From Panicum virgatum (taxonomy: Eukaryota; Streptophyta; Magnoliopsida; Poales; Poaceae): a stretch of 64,000 nucleotides of DNA. Position 1 is the stretch's first letter, and each line of letters opens with the position of its first letter. Below the pieces are notes generated by a model. It was not told the DNA's origin, ran no database searches, and worked only from the letters and a program-made list of their open reading frames with translations. The position numbers and the translations under genes are program-made. Positions 1-11,451 of this stretch are shown in pieces. The stretch is from assembly GCF_016808335.1 (NCBI RefSeq), contig NC_053150.1:27486979-27550978 (forward strand). The letters run 5' to 3'.

Positions 1-657
1 ACTAATAGCGGTCGAGTATAAATGTAACCATTGAGCAGGGTCTTGCTTACCGTCGTACTTTTGGATGTTCGTAGGCTTGAAATCCTTCGGGTACTCGATG
101 TTGTCGAAAGCCTTGCTCAGTGCTTGGAAGCGGTCGGAGTTGTCCGCAGGCTGCACTCTGCGTCTTGCGTTGATGATGTCCTGTGCGTCCACAATGGAAT
201 CGGCTACCTCTTCCCTATTGTTCCCACGGTTGTTGTTGTTGCGGTTTGGCTGAGGGCCAGGAGCTTGATTTGCTTGTGGTTGGCCACCTCTGGGGCGATG
301 ACTACTCGCAGCTTCCTGATCCTCTTAGTTTCTTCGGTTCTGCTATTCCTGCTGCTATTGACGCTGGTGGCCTCCGGGGGTACGGCTTGCTTGAGGTATT
401 ACTGTTGCGGTAGCCCTTGATCGCGTACCGTGAAGCGACGACAGGGGGTTCTGTCTCTCGAGTTGTTCAACAGCATTTTTTGTGAGATTTATGACTCGTT
501 CCAACTCGGGATTCTGGGGCATTGTCATGAGTCGCAGGGTTGCTTCTGTCATTGCGGCGATTGGTGTTCTGAAGATGGGATCCGCAGCATTGTTGATTTC
601 GTTGTTGAGGTTGCGTGGCAGGAGATGAGCACGTTCGGTCGCACGAGTCCTGCACAC
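1..657 (-). pseudogene. gag core of the minus-strand gypsy element (partial)
   Basis: Frames on the minus strand downstream of the leader encode gag-like sequence. From about 657 down there is a helix-rich stretch. From about 245 to 1 there is an open frame with an Asn-rich linker and then the conserved gypsy gag core (YPKDFKPTNIQKYDG, then QDPAQWLHLYSTAI), which belongs to the retrotransposon gag family that forms the virus-like particle. The parts are not in one continuous frame between 700 and 250, so the copy looks broken, or I missed a small frame change. The C-terminal part is beyond the window. Confidence 0.65.
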
Positions 658-747
658 TTCTTTGCGTTGATTCCTTTCCCTGCGGGATGTACGAGTGACT
701 TCGTCTTCATCAGCTGGAGCATCTTGGGTCAGGTTGTCTTCTGAGAT

Positions 748-1506
748 CTAATCCAAGGCTTCGTTTGGATCATGGTGGCTTGGAGCACCTCTGGGCTGGA
801 TGATTACCGAAACCAAACGGTCATGAGAGAAGCTTTCCAGGTCTGATTCGTAATCAGCTAGGACAGTTCCACCGGAGCCAGTTTCCCACTCGGTTTCGAG
901 GAGAGTGCCATGTTGAAATAGGAGATCATCAATGCTGGCGACTTCTCGCAGGTTGTCGAGTAGTTCTGCGAGGGTATGACCTCGGCAAGATTTGAGTTGC
1001 ATCTTAGCCAGCGCATTGGTGATTAAATCCAGGCTGTCTTGAGGTGACTCGACTGGATCTGGGTAAACGTCAAAAACGGGTGCCTCTCGGCTAGCGGTTG
1101 CTGATTGGTTTTCGACGTGAAGTAGGCGATCCAAGCTATTTTCATAGGAGGATCTAATCATCTGTTTGTAAATAGACGATGAATTGCGCAAACCAAAGAC
1201 GGGTTGCGTGATAAGAGTCCCAATCCGAGTGGATTTCGGTTTGAGATCAATCTGAGTCCGAGTAGAACTCGAGTTGTTTTCGAGTTTCGGCTCGATCTCC
1301 TTAGCAAGGTCGGGAAGCAACATAATGCCGCGATCATGAGATCTGGCGAGCTTGTTGGAGTCTTCTGACGTGGAGCTCTTCAGCGTGGGAGAGTTGGTTA
1401 AGTGGCTATCGAAGCCGCCTGAACCATTGGCGACGCAGACCCACGAACCGAAGATGAAGGTGGCGCCTCTGGGAGGCGTCATGGTGCTGAAAGTGAAAGT
1501 GGCCAT
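748..1506 (-). CDS. Leader/gag N-terminal reading frame of the minus-strand gypsy element
   Basis: An open frame of about 250 codons starting at the first methionine after the primer site (minus-strand ATG at 1506-1504). The same frame is open further upstream into the LTR, but translation from the LTR is not expected. The product is Ser/Thr-rich at the start, then charged and low in recognisable motifs; I see no zinc knuckle. Its position between the primer site and the gag core suggests the N-terminal part of a gag polyprotein, separated from the core by a stop at its end. This is an inference from position, not from a domain match. Confidence 0.5.
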   Translation of the reverse strand: MATFTFSTMTPPRGATFIFGSWVCVANGSGGFDSHLTNSPTLKSSTSEDSNKLARSHDRGIMLLPDLAKEIEPKLENNSSSTRTQIDLKPKSTRIGTLITQPVFGLRNSSSIYKQMIRSSYENSLDRLLHVENQSATASREAPVFDVYPDPVESPQDSLDLITNALAKMQLKSCRGHTLAELLDNLREVASIDDLLFQHGTLLETEWETGSGGTVLADYESDLESFSHDRLVSVIIQPRGAPSHHDPNEALD

Positions 1507-1531
1507 CGAACTCGCTGATGAACTCGCCGAG

Positions 1532-1550
1532 TCCCCTACCTGGCGTGCCA
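1532..1550 (-). other. Primer-binding-site-like segment
   Basis: The minus strand reads TGGCACGCCAGGTAGGGGA directly inside the LTR. The same motif with small changes follows the LTRs at 36,346 and 44,067, so it is a conserved post-LTR element of this gypsy lineage. I did not assign the tRNA. Confidence 0.7.
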
Positions 1551-1552
1551 GC

Positions 1553-1967
1553 TGTCGGTGTTTACTGCCAAGCCTGCTCAGGGATACCCTTAGCAGTAGG
1601 GTTTGTAGGTAGGGATCGACGGCTCTGGAACTCGATGGTGCAAGGAACACAAAGATTTAGATAGGTTCGAGCCGCGAGTTGAGTAATACCCTACGTCATG
1701 TGTGGTGGTTTGTATTGCCTTAGGTACAGATGTGTTTCGAGGGGGTCCCTGCCCGCCCTTATATATCCGGGGGGACAGGGTTACATGGAAAGTCCTAACT
1801 GAGTACAGTTGGAGTCCTTCTACTACATGATCGGGTAGTTTCCTTGTACTGCAGCTAGTACTACGCCTATTCGGGGAGTTACAAAAGAGGTAAGGCACAT
1901 CTATGAGCTGTCCCTTACCCTAGAACATTCTATGCCTGTGAGCAGTCCTGTTGTCCCGGGTCTGACA
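1553..1967 (-). repeat. 5' LTR (minus strand), 415 bp
   Basis: On the minus strand it begins TGTCAGACCCGGG and ends ACCGACA, the usual TG..CA ends. It contains a TATA-like stretch (plus-strand TTATATAT near 1760) in the position of an LTR promoter. The copy at 42,799-43,214 matches through its whole length with scattered substitutions. DNA right of 1967 differs between the two copies after a few bases, which sets this boundary. Confidence 0.75.
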
Positions 1968-2296
1968 AGCGGCGAGGCGGGCGCTGCGGCGCAGGGGTGG
2001 AGTAGCACCGCCGCGGCCTGTTGGGGACGAGGAGGGAGCGCGGCGGGCGTTTGGACGACGCGGTGCGCCACCCATGGGGACGAAGCGGCCATCCCCACCG
2101 CGCGTCTGCAGCCGCACGTAGATCTGGTGCAGGGACACGCCGCCCATGGATGCCATCGCCATCGTCGCCGGTGAAGGGGAAGGGGTGGGGGTCGCCGGTG
2201 AAGGGGAAGGGGCGAGAAAGATGGAGAAGGGGTTGCCGCTGATGGGGTCGGCGGGCGTTTCGATCTTTATGTAGATGGAGAAGGGGAAGGGGCGGA
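1968..2296. other. GC-rich flank with short duplicated purine tract; no firm gene
   Basis: This is the host-side flank between the minus-strand LTR and the next element. A minus-strand open frame (about 2162 to 1920) could be read but resembles no family I know and runs into the LTR. A GGTGAAGGGGAAGGGG motif is repeated in tandem near 2170-2210 and echoed near 2280. It may be a gene fragment cut by insertions; I assign no function. Confidence 0.3.
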
Positions 2297-2301
2297 CCTG
2301 G
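2297..2301. repeat. Target-site duplication CCTGG (left)
   Basis: CCTGG directly precedes the 5' LTR and is repeated exactly at 13,033-13,037 after the 3' LTR. Five bases is the usual size for LTR element integration. Confidence 0.9.
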
Positions 2302-3863
2302 TGTTGGCGCTCCTTAAGTACCTATTTTATCCCTTGTTTATCCTTGATAATGGCATGAATTTAATATCAAAATCACTAACCGTCCTAACCCCGGCCTAAT
2401 TGTTGGTCATTTTCACATTTGCACATATATTTTGGAGGAACTTCGTTTTTGCAGGTTTTTGGCCTATTTTGGAGCATGAAATGATAAGGCTCGTGATCGA
2501 GCGCTAACACGGAGAAAGACGAAGGCCAAAGCCCAAAGGAAGGACCAAAGCCCATGTTGATTCGAAGCTCATTCATGCACATCCATCCTCCAAGAGAGCC
2601 CAAAGGACCAAGCCCACAAAGATGAGATCAAGATACTTCGGGATTAAGCAAAACAAATAAAGATTTAAGGAAGGATTCCCTATCCTATCCTTTCCTCGAA
2701 GATATCTCCAAGATAATGACGTCCAAAGGGGTGCAATCATGAAGGACATAAACTCTACACGCAAAAGATGAGACCGAGGCGGGCCCGAAAAAGGGTAGGC
2801 CCGCTAGCCTAGGCCCATGAGGCCGGCCGGCCTAGCCCGTTTCCGAGGCGGTTCGGCCTCCCCTTCGACCGGTGGCTTCCTCGGCTTATAAATAGCTCGC
2901 ACCTTATTGAACTCACGGGATCAATCCACCCAGAACTCGATGAAAACCTAGGGCCAAGACTGGAGGAGGCTGACAGCCGCCGCGAGTCTTCGAGGGTACC
3001 TAGGAGATGGCTTAGGCCACCCCTAGCCGCCATGGCCTCCCTGCGAGGTTGTGCCATGGTGGAGTTCAGAGTCATCCCCGACATTCGTCGGGGTATATAC
3101 ACACACGATGGTGATATCAATCTACTCTTTATTCTAGCTGTCTCGACTTTGGTCTACTTCAATGCATGCTTTCTTTCTCATATGTGATGCATCCATATGT
3201 TCATAGTAAGATTAGATCTATTCGTGGTGATTAGTCTATATCTTGCGGATATATTGAGGTAGTGTGTTTTAGCTAGTTGGTTGATTACCCCGGTGTGGTG
3301 ACAGCATGGCGGAGGGAAAAGTTCTAGCGATGACATGATGTGGAATAGGATCGATGGCGAGTACCATGGGAGTCGTTGCGCGGCCACCAAGAGGAGGAGC
3401 TTCAAGTAAGAGCACTTGGTGGGCGTTTGGGGTAAAGCTTTGGGAAACCTTAGACGTCGACACGCACCTCACACCGGAGACCTTGGGAAAGTAGGCCGCT
3501 TGCGAGCCGCCTTTCTGAGAGATGATTTCGTGTACCTTTAGTTGAGATGCAATCTATGTTTTGATCACCTTTTTGACTAGAACCGTACCTAGAGATGATA
3601 GGCCCTAGCTCCTTGGTTGTGTTATCTCATCTACGGTTGTGGGTGCGATGAACACTTATGCTTCATTCATATCTATCAAGTGTTCAGTTTATATGCAATC
3701 TTCGCTTCATGTTTAGGATAGATCCGTTAGATTAGATGGTAAACCCTAGTCGGTTTGCTTCCGATCCACAGATTGATAAACCTTGGGGGAGTACTCTAAG
3801 GGAAAAGCTACCACGATCTGTGCACTTGCGGAACGTAAATTGGGGCTCTAAGGAGCATCAACA
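2302..3863 (+). repeat. 5' LTR, 1562 bp
   Basis: It starts TGTTGGCGCTCCTTAAGT and ends CTAAGGAGCATCAACA, with the ends partly complementary. A TATA box sits in its middle. It aligns along its length with 11,452-13,032, in reverse with 7123-8525, and more distantly with 58,635-60,032. Confidence 0.92.
2886..2893 (+). promoter_or_regulatory. LTR TATA box
   Basis: TATAAATA preceded by GC-rich sequence with GGCCGGCC palindromes. It is conserved at the same place in the 3' LTR (12,055-12,062) and on the minus strand in the solo LTR (7914-7921), so it is probably the core promoter of the family. Confidence 0.6.
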
Positions 3864-3871
3864 AGCTTTTC

Positions 3872-3889
3872 TGGCGCTGTTGCCGGGGA
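3872..3889 (+). other. Primer-binding site, tRNA-Asp type
   Basis: TGGCGCTGTTGCCGGGGA lies 8 bases after the LTR. It is complementary, apart from one base, to the 3' end of plant tRNA-Asp (..CCCCGGCAACGGCGCCA). Confidence 0.8.
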
Positions 3890-4253
3890 TCGGCAACACG
3901 AACCCTAGGGAGATCTATCTATCTTTTTGGACTAACCCTAATTTTATTATTGCATATATCCTATGTTTCTTGTTTGTGTCCATGAATGCAGGTAAAACCC
4001 TAGACACAAAGCGATTGAGAAGTTCTCAACATCCGTACTTTGACAAGTCCAATCTCACTCAAGCAAGTCGATGGCTACGTGAAGACCCGCTCTTTAGTGG
4101 TAGGTGCTAACTTTTGTTAGTGGCCCAGCATCCGCTATCGAGTCCCCACTCCCCAAAGCAAAAGATGATAAATAAGGTACGCCACTGTGTCAATTGATTT
4201 TAAAGACTGATGTTTTTGGTAAGAATTGTTTGTTCAAGAAATAGGTATGAAAC

Positions 4254-4700
4254 ATGCTCGCGAAGAAAATCGTGCAATCGGATCATCATCATCTCCAAAG
4301 TGCTGCTGTTGTGATGACATTTTCGTTCATGATCAGAGAAGTACCATGAGAGAAAATTGTATATTGTAAAGCTCCATCAAGTCTTCTTTCCAATGCATCA
4401 AGAATCATGAATTTTGGAGATCGGTGTGAAGAGTTATGGTAAAATCTTTCAACGCGACGCGTTCTGAAATGTCTCGGGACAGAGCGTAGTGCCGGAATAA
4501 AACGACCATAAGTTCTTCATCCGGAGTCCGTTTGGGATCAATGACCACTCGTTGAAAATGTAATTTCATAAGGCTTTCCATGGAGTAGAATTTTGGTACA
4601 TGTTCTGTGCAGGATAATCAAGGAATTCAACAAAGAAGAGGCAGCAACAAACAATGGAGAAAGTGATGACGATGTCGCAAGATGTTTGGAGGACCTTGTG
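4254..4700 (+). repeat. Internal module copy 1
   Basis: Shares an ordered set of phrases with the other copies: a CCATCAAG..CAATGCATCAAGAATCA block near 4375, a GTTATGG block near 4433, a TCTGAAATG..GGGACAG block near 4463, and a GATGACGATG-like block near the end. Confidence 0.6.
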
Positions 4701-5029
4701 CACAAAATTTGATGATTTGAAGTTGGCCAACACTGGAGGCAACAATATTAGAGGAACCATGATGCCACCCATCTTCTCCATGGGATGCTCAAGAAGCTTC
4801 TAGTCGAGTACAATCAAAGAAAGAGACCACTCTGATCATTGACACAAAGCACGGGAGCCTCCTTCGATCCCGACACCTTAGGCAAAGAAAGAACCATGGA
4901 GACAGACCATTGGAGCCATGCTACTCGTTGGTGAATCAATGGTGATGACCTTGAAGCCAAGGATGCACAACAATACGCTCCGAAGACCACAAGATCAAGA
5001 TCATCGACATCTTCGGATCGATTCATAAG

Positions 5030-5300
5030 AAGTCATTGTTATCATTAATATTATGCTCGACCTCAGAAGAAAATTGCAGTATATTTTTGGATATTCAAAA
5101 GCCCCATGAAGTTTCGGTTCCAACGAATCAAGAATGAAGTCAATCGAAGTTTCCTACAAGAAGTTATGGCCAAAACATCGAAGGTCGTGCACTCTGAAAT
5201 TTTCTGGACAGCACGCAGCGCTAAAGAGATATTCCACGAAGAAGAGGCAGGAGCAACACGATGAGAACAAGATAGAGAAGATGACGATGACAACAATGAA
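5030..5300 (+). repeat. Internal module copy 2 (shorter)
   Basis: Has the CCATGAAG..CCAACGAATCAAGAATGAA block near 5103, GTTATGGCC near 5162, TCTGAAATTTTCTGGACAG near 5191, and GATGACGATGACAAC at the end. It lacks the middle part present in copies 1, 3 and 4. Confidence 0.6.
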
Positions 5301-5989
5301 GGGGAGCTTGGGCGATGCTTTCATCAAGCGTACATGATAAAATTCAGAGGCTTGGAGCAGAGGAAGAACTCCAATGACATTGGCAAATGAAGGCACAAGC
5401 GGTCGACCTTTGACAAACGAAGATGTTGCAAACAAACCACGACGGGTTACAAGAGCACAACAATCAACACATGGAGACGTGAGAAGCAAACCACGACGGA
5501 CCACGAAGAGTGCATCAAGATGACATCTCGCGCAAAGCACCACGACTCCAATGAGTATGAAAAAGCTCCGAGGCTAAGGTATACATTGAATTCTCAAGCT
5601 TCTATTGGTTTTGTTGATAATCTTTAAAAATCTCATGCTCGAACCGATAGTCGGAATGGAAGTTCAAATTATATGCCTTGTTCTTTTCATGATGATAGAC
5701 TAGAGTTTCTTGAGAATGTTGATTTCACGCTTAAAAAACCTCTGCCTAATAATGAGCTCCGCGCTATGCAAGAAACACATGCTACATTTAATTACACTAT
5801 GCCTTGTTGATGAAATTTAATTGAGGATGTGATTATGTTGCAAATGTTTACAAATAATTGCAAATCTCGATCTTGCTTTGCGCTTGGTCAAGCTCATGAC
5901 CCTAAAAGAGCACATGTCGGGAGAAGCCCCGAATTTCACTAACCATGCAGGACATGAAACTCAAATGATGAGGAGGGAAACCGTGCCCA

Positions 5990-6440
5990 AAATTTTGATC
6001 ACCATCATCAACATCTTCAAGTTTCAAGAATGGACATCATTAAGCCTCATCATTTTTGTGCACAAGTCCAGAGATTTACAATGCAAGAAAGTTGAATATT
6101 CAGGATCTCCATCAAGTCCTCGGTTCAACGCATCCATGATCGATACAATTGAAGACCCATGGGAGGAGCTATGTCTCAAACATCGGAGATGCACGTGCTG
6201 AAATCAGCACGGGGCAGATTGCAGTGACGGGGAAAAAGGGGCATAACTCCCTCAATTGGAATGTGTTTTGGGCAAATGAAGACTTGTTGGAAAGAAGATT
6301 TCGTGCACCTTGCATTGGATCAATTAGTTGGTGCAACTCCCAATCTGGACAGAGAGGAAAATCCGTGAAAAGAAAGGTAGCGACGAAGGACAACAAAGAA
6401 GGAGGTGACGATGATGTGAGAGACGATTGGGCAAGTTTTC
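5990..6440 (+). repeat. Internal module copy 3
   Basis: Has the CCATCAAGTCCTCGGTTCAA block near 6111, a GCTATGTC block near 6168, GGGGCAGATTGCAGTGACGG near 6210, and GGTGACGATGATGTGAGAGA near 6403. Confidence 0.6.
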
Positions 6441-7117
6441 CATTAAGCGTGATTGATCATGTCCAACATGGGAAGTGGAATAAGAGCTGCATGGAACACC
6501 TTCACCTCTTTCATGAAGGACCATGGCTTCGCATCAATTTGAAGGTAAGAAAGTCGAGCTCTATGACTTTAAATGAAGCGCTTTGCGGGAGGCAACCCGA
6601 TTTTTTTAATATGACTGTCTACATTGCACTCTTTAATCAGAATATCAAGTAACATTGTACAATTGCTCTAACAAAAATCACAACTTCATGTTGTTCATTC
6701 TAAATTTTATTGAGGGAGCACTTTGTTATTTGATCTTGGGAAACTTGTAGACCTTTTTGTGTGCCTATTAGTGTTTAGAGTCTTTTTATTTGTGTCCTTT
6801 TAGAGGGAAATATGAAGTGTTGCACCGCTCTTTGATTCTAAACTTGTGGCAAGTTAACTTAGGCTAACTTTTTGTTTTGTTTTAGACAACCTCATCATGT
6901 CATATCATTTTGTTCACCCACCTCGTGTTGCATTGCATACCATGTTGTTCGTCTCACCCTTGCATTGCATTGCATGTTGTATTTAAAAAAAACTCTTTTT
7001 TTAAAAAAAACATTGACTAGCCTCACTTTTGAGATCCTAAAACCCTTAGGAAAACCACTCATAGAGCAATCCTAAAACCATAGGTTATGTTTTTCTTTCA
7101 AAAAAAATTTAACTTTT

Positions 7118-7122
7118 GTTTC
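7118..7122. repeat. Target-site duplication GTTTC (left)
   Basis: GTTTC precedes the nested solo LTR and is repeated exactly at 8526-8530. Confidence 0.9.
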
Positions 7123-8525
7123 TGTTGACGCTCCTTAGAGCCCCAATTTACGTACCGCAAGCGCACGGATCGTGGTAGCTTTTCCCTTAGAGTACTCCCC
7201 CAAGGTTTATCAATCCGTGGATCAGAAACGAACCGACTAGGTTTTACCATCTAATCTATCGAACCTATCCTAAACATGAAGCGAAGATTGCATATAAACT
7301 GAACACTTGATAGATATGAATGGAGCATAAGTGTTCATCACACCCACAACCGTAGATGAGATAACACAACCAAGGAGCTAGGGCCTATCGTCTCTAGGTA
7401 CAATTCTAGTCAAAAAGGTGATCAAAACATAGATTGCATCTCAACTAAAGGTACATGAAATCATCTCATCATGTCGTCGCTAGAATTTTTCCCTCCGCCA
7501 TGCTATCACCACACCGGGGTAATCGACCAACTAGCTAAAACACGCTACCTCAACGTATCCGCAAGATATAGACTAATCACCATGAATAGATCTAATCTTA
7601 CTATGAGCATATGGATGCATTACATATGAGAAAGAAAGCATGCATTGAAGTAGACCAAAGTCGAGACAACTAGAATAAAGAGTAGATTGATATCACCATC
7701 GTGTGTGTACATACCCCGACGAATGTTGGGGGTGACTCCCGAACTCCACCATGGCACAACCTCGCAAGGAGGCCATGGCGGCTAGGGGTGGCCTAAGCCA
7801 TCACCTAGGTACCCTCGAAGACTCGCGGCGGCCGTCAGCCTCCTCCGGTCTTAGCCCTAGGTTTTCGTCGAGTTCTGGGTGGATTGATGCTGTGAATTGA
7901 ATAAGGTGTGAGCTATTTATAAGCCGAGGAAGCCACCGGTCGAAGGAGAGGCCGAACCGCCTCAAAAATGGGTTAGGCCGGCCGGTCCCATGGGCCTAGG
8001 CCGGCCGGCCTACCCCCTTTTGGTCTCGCCTCGGTCCCATCTTTTTCGTGTAGACTCCTCGCATCTTCTAGAGTTTATGTCCTTCACGATTGCACCCCTT
8101 TGGACATCGTTATATTGGAGATATCTTCGAAGAAAGGGTAGGATAGGGAATCCTTCCTTAAATCTTCATTTGCTTTGCTTAATCCCGAAGTATCTTGATC
8201 TCATCTTCGTGGGCTCGGTCCTTTGGGCTCTCTTGGAGGATGGATGTGCGTGAATGGGCTTCGAATCAACATGGGATTTGGTCCTCCCTTTGGGCTTTGG
8301 CCTTCGTCTTTCCCCGTGTCAGCGCTCGATCACGGGCCTCATCATTTCATGCTCCAAAATAGACCAAAAACCTGCAGAAATGAAGTTCCTCCAAAATATA
8401 TGTGCAAGTGTGAAAATGACCAATAATTAGGCCGGAGTTAGGACGGTTAGTGATTTTGATATTAAATTTATGCCATTATCAAAGATAAACAAGGGATAAA
8501 AAGGGGTACTTAAGGAGCGCCAACA
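7123..8525 (-). repeat. Nested solo LTR in antisense orientation, 1403 bp
   Basis: This is the reverse complement of the family LTR (left end TGTTGACGCTCCTTAGAG, right end GGAGCGCCAACA), bracketed by the 5-bp duplication GTTTC. There is no internal sequence beside it. A clean duplication around a single LTR is the footprint of integration followed by LTR-LTR recombination. It carries its own TATA box on the minus strand. Confidence 0.9.
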
Positions 8526-8530
8526 GTTTC

Positions 8531-11436
8531 TCTCTAATTTTTTTAAAAAACCACCTTAGATAGAATTTCTATACCCAACACTCTCTCTTCAAAATTTTTG
8601 TTTTAAGCCAAAAATATAGGAAACCCATAAACCTACTTCTAAAACCTTGTTAGCTCGGTTGCTTGGTCCTTTTCGATAAATAACCTTTTCATTGACAAAA
8701 GCCTCACTTCTTATGAAGTGTCGCGAAGGCTTTTTGTCACTCTTATCAATTGTTTTTGAATAAGCTAGTTGCGAAACGACATTGAAAGGTTCTTTCAACC
8801 TTGCTAACACTTGTTTTTGCTAACTTTGCATTTGCACTTTGCATCCATTCCATTGTTCATGCCCTCATTTTGCTAGCTTGGTCTCAATCTTATTGATGTA
8901 TGCTTTCCTATCCATGTAATGCTTATCATGATAGGATTTACCTTTTGCAATCTTGTGTAAACGTGGTGTTTAAACTTGTTTGTGGACCTCCATCTTTAAG
9001 CTCTTTTGACCAAGATAGCAATACATTTTCCTCTCATTTGCATACACACACCTCCCACTTGCATTCACATACACCCATTAGGTTTAATTTTCACTAGACT
9101 AACTATGCCACAGGTTAAGTATCTTAGGGGATGTTTTTGGTTTGTTGGCAATTGTTTCTACTCCCAATTATCACCTTGGGGGTAGATTGTGCACTTGAAT
9201 TGTTTTGCAGGCATGAGAAAGCGTTCCCATGAATTCGTGATCAAAGAAGAAATCAAATTCGTCAACATCTCCAAAGTTCGAGAGCAAGCCCCGTTGTTTT
9301 TATCAAATTTTGCACAGGGACAGAGACATACAAGGAAGAAAAAGTTGATATTCAGAAGTTCCATGAAATTTCCGTTCCAACGCATCCAAGATCAATGAAT
9401 TTGAAGACCCGTATAAGGAGATATGGCAAGAACATTGGACATTGCGCGTTCTGAAATTCGTCGGGACAGATTGCAGCGCTGGGATGAAATGGACATAACT
9501 CTCTTGTTAGGAATCAATTTTGGGAGAATGAGGACTCGTTGGAAAGGAAAATTCGTGTATTTCGCAATGGAGCAATGTTTCAGTACATGTTCTGTTCTGG
9601 AAATTGAAAGAAAAATTCGTGAAGATGAGGCACCAATGGGACAACGAGGAATTGAAGGAGGCGACGACGATGTGAAGCAATGATTGGGACCATGACTTAG
9701 TACAAGAAGAAGTTGAAGGAAATTGAGGCAAAAAAGGTGAAGACACATTGAAGATGATATTCATACACACGAGGGAAGGACTTCAAGAATTGCAAGATGG
9801 TCCATCTTCTCCTTCCACGCCTAGCATCATGCTAAGCATGGGGGAGGATTTCGTGGACAAGGAAGAAAGATCTCATGGAGTAAGATAATCACGGTTGCCA
9901 CAAGATGCTCATGATTCTTCTTCCATTCTTAGCACAATGCTTAAGTATGGGGGAGGCCGCGCTACACTTCATTACGAGCATCGAGAAGGACGGTAATTCT
10001 TCCTCAACTCTCTCTTTTTCTAAATGCTTGTACATATATGCCTTCAACTATAGATGCAACCTTTGTATATCTCTCCCTATAATAACATGGCTACTAGGAG
10101 TACAACCTAGATTTATTTTTGTTTTCAATGAATGATAACCACCATCACCTTGAGCTCACCACGATGATACATACATATTCTTTCATGATGAAACCTTTAG
10201 ATTGCAAACTTATATTTTAATGAGTTGAATTAAGATTGATTTCTTCGGTATGAGACTAAGAAGCTGGTCATTCCGTTTTTTTTAACCTTCTTTTTGCTAG
10301 CCTATTTATCCATGCATTGTGAGTTTCTACTTCGAGAATTTTGCAAACCTCGCTGGATATCCACCCTAAACCAAAAAAATCTTTTTGTGATTACCTGCTT
10401 GACCACAACCCAATTTGAGTATGGATTATTATTTCGACGGAATCAAAAGAATCAAGGGCACCATATAAAGAAAAGTTTTGGGAGACAAGGCTCCCCGGAG
10501 ATTCAAGAGATTCTACAAAGAAGAAGGTGAATTTGAGATACTTACCCTAGCTAGTTGGTTCTCCCACTATTCATACTCGAGGACGAACATTTGTTCAAGC
10601 ATGGGGGATGGCTGGGTAAGTATTCTATGTTATCAAAAGTTCTAAGGAGCAAAAAGAAAGAAAAATAGAAAAGTGAAAAAAAGAGGAGAAAAGAAAAATG
10701 AAAGAAAAAAAAAAGAGAAGAATAAAATGCTCCTTAGTTCTTTTTGGCTTCATTAATTTTCCAAGTTACTTTGAAGAACTATTCCATACTCAAATCTTCC
10801 AACCATGTGCAATCCGATAACGAGAACTTCATTTGTGTCTCGGGATCATCCATTTGCCACTTGCAAATGTCCACCTATCTAAATGTGTGTGTTTCATCTT
10901 TCTCCCTCTCCAACATTATTTTCCAATGGCCTTTTTGACAAGTCTCAGTAAATCCAATAGATCTCTCTCTTAGTTTGATGATATTTCAGATATAATGTTT
11001 TGCCAGGATTGTTTTTACCTACCAAGATCCACATAAGCCTTCCACTTTTATATATGAGTAGAATAGGTTGAACACAATCTAATGTAGGCTTGAGAGACTT
11101 GATGAGATGAGTATTTCCATGATCTTTTGCAAGAGAACCTCACTTATGTTTGATATGCATTCTTTTGAAAACTCTTCATGATGAAACAAGGTAAAGGTTT
11201 GAAGTTCGCTTAAGTTTGAGAGCATTGCATTTATTTATTATTGTGGCTTGTTCTTTAATTGCTAGTTTATCTTCCATAATGAAAAAGTAGCCGGTCACAA
11301 CATGAACTTAAATGCTAAATACTTGAGAGAGCAATATGTCTTGTTATGTATGACTAAGTGCAGAGAGGACATTGAGGGGCAACGCTGATTTGTTTATAAG
11401 CAAAGCTCCTGGACTTACTCAAGGACGAGCAAGGTT
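8531..11436 (+). other. Internal region, right part: non-coding
   Basis: No retroelement domains. It contains module copy 4 (9220-9690), a purine-rich A/G tract (10,640-10,735), and several purine-tract motifs of the AAGCATGGGGGA type (near 9834, 9943, 10,597) before the one at the 3' LTR. Confidence 0.6.
9220..9690 (+). repeat. Internal module copy 4 (best preserved)
   Basis: Carries all blocks of the module in order: CAACATCTCCAAAGTTC near 9263, CCATGAAATTTCCGTTCCAA near 9361, GATATGGCAAGAACATT near 9419, TCTGAAATTCGTCGGGACAG near 9450, and GGCGACGACGATGTGA near 9660. Confidence 0.6.
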
Positions 11437-11451
11437 TAAGCATGGGGGGAA
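11437..11451 (+). other. Polypurine tract
   Basis: A G-rich purine run (AAGCATGGGGGGAA) ends directly at the first base of the 3' LTR, the position of the plus-strand primer in LTR elements. Confidence 0.75.

Larger units (their letters stand above)
1..1967 (-). mobile_element. 5' part of a Ty3/gypsy LTR retrotransposon (RIRE2-type), leaving the left edge
   Basis: Read on the minus strand, an LTR (1967 to 1553) is followed two bases later by a primer-binding-site-like segment (1550 to 1532), then a leader reading frame and a gag region that runs off the window. This order marks a 5' LTR with its internal region to the left. The gag stretch at the edge has the sequence style of grass gypsy gag proteins. 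A second LTR of the same family and orientation lies at 42,799-43,214. The family label RIRE2-type is inferred from the primer site and gag style. The 3' half and the second target-site copy are outside the window. Confidence 0.75.
3890..7117 (+). other. Internal region, left part: non-coding with degenerate repeats
   Basis: No retroelement protein domain is visible in any frame. The stretch is built largely from three diverged copies of one module (about 4254-4700, 5030-5300, 5990-6440), with a fourth copy beyond the nested LTR. The scattered frames up to about 170 codons differ between module copies and are not convincing genes. Confidence 0.6.

Noticed and set aside
5878..6652. Overlapping frames of 107 and 167 codons taken as a retroelement gene
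   Set aside because: They fall in the repeated module, are not conserved in the other module copies, and have no gag or pol features.
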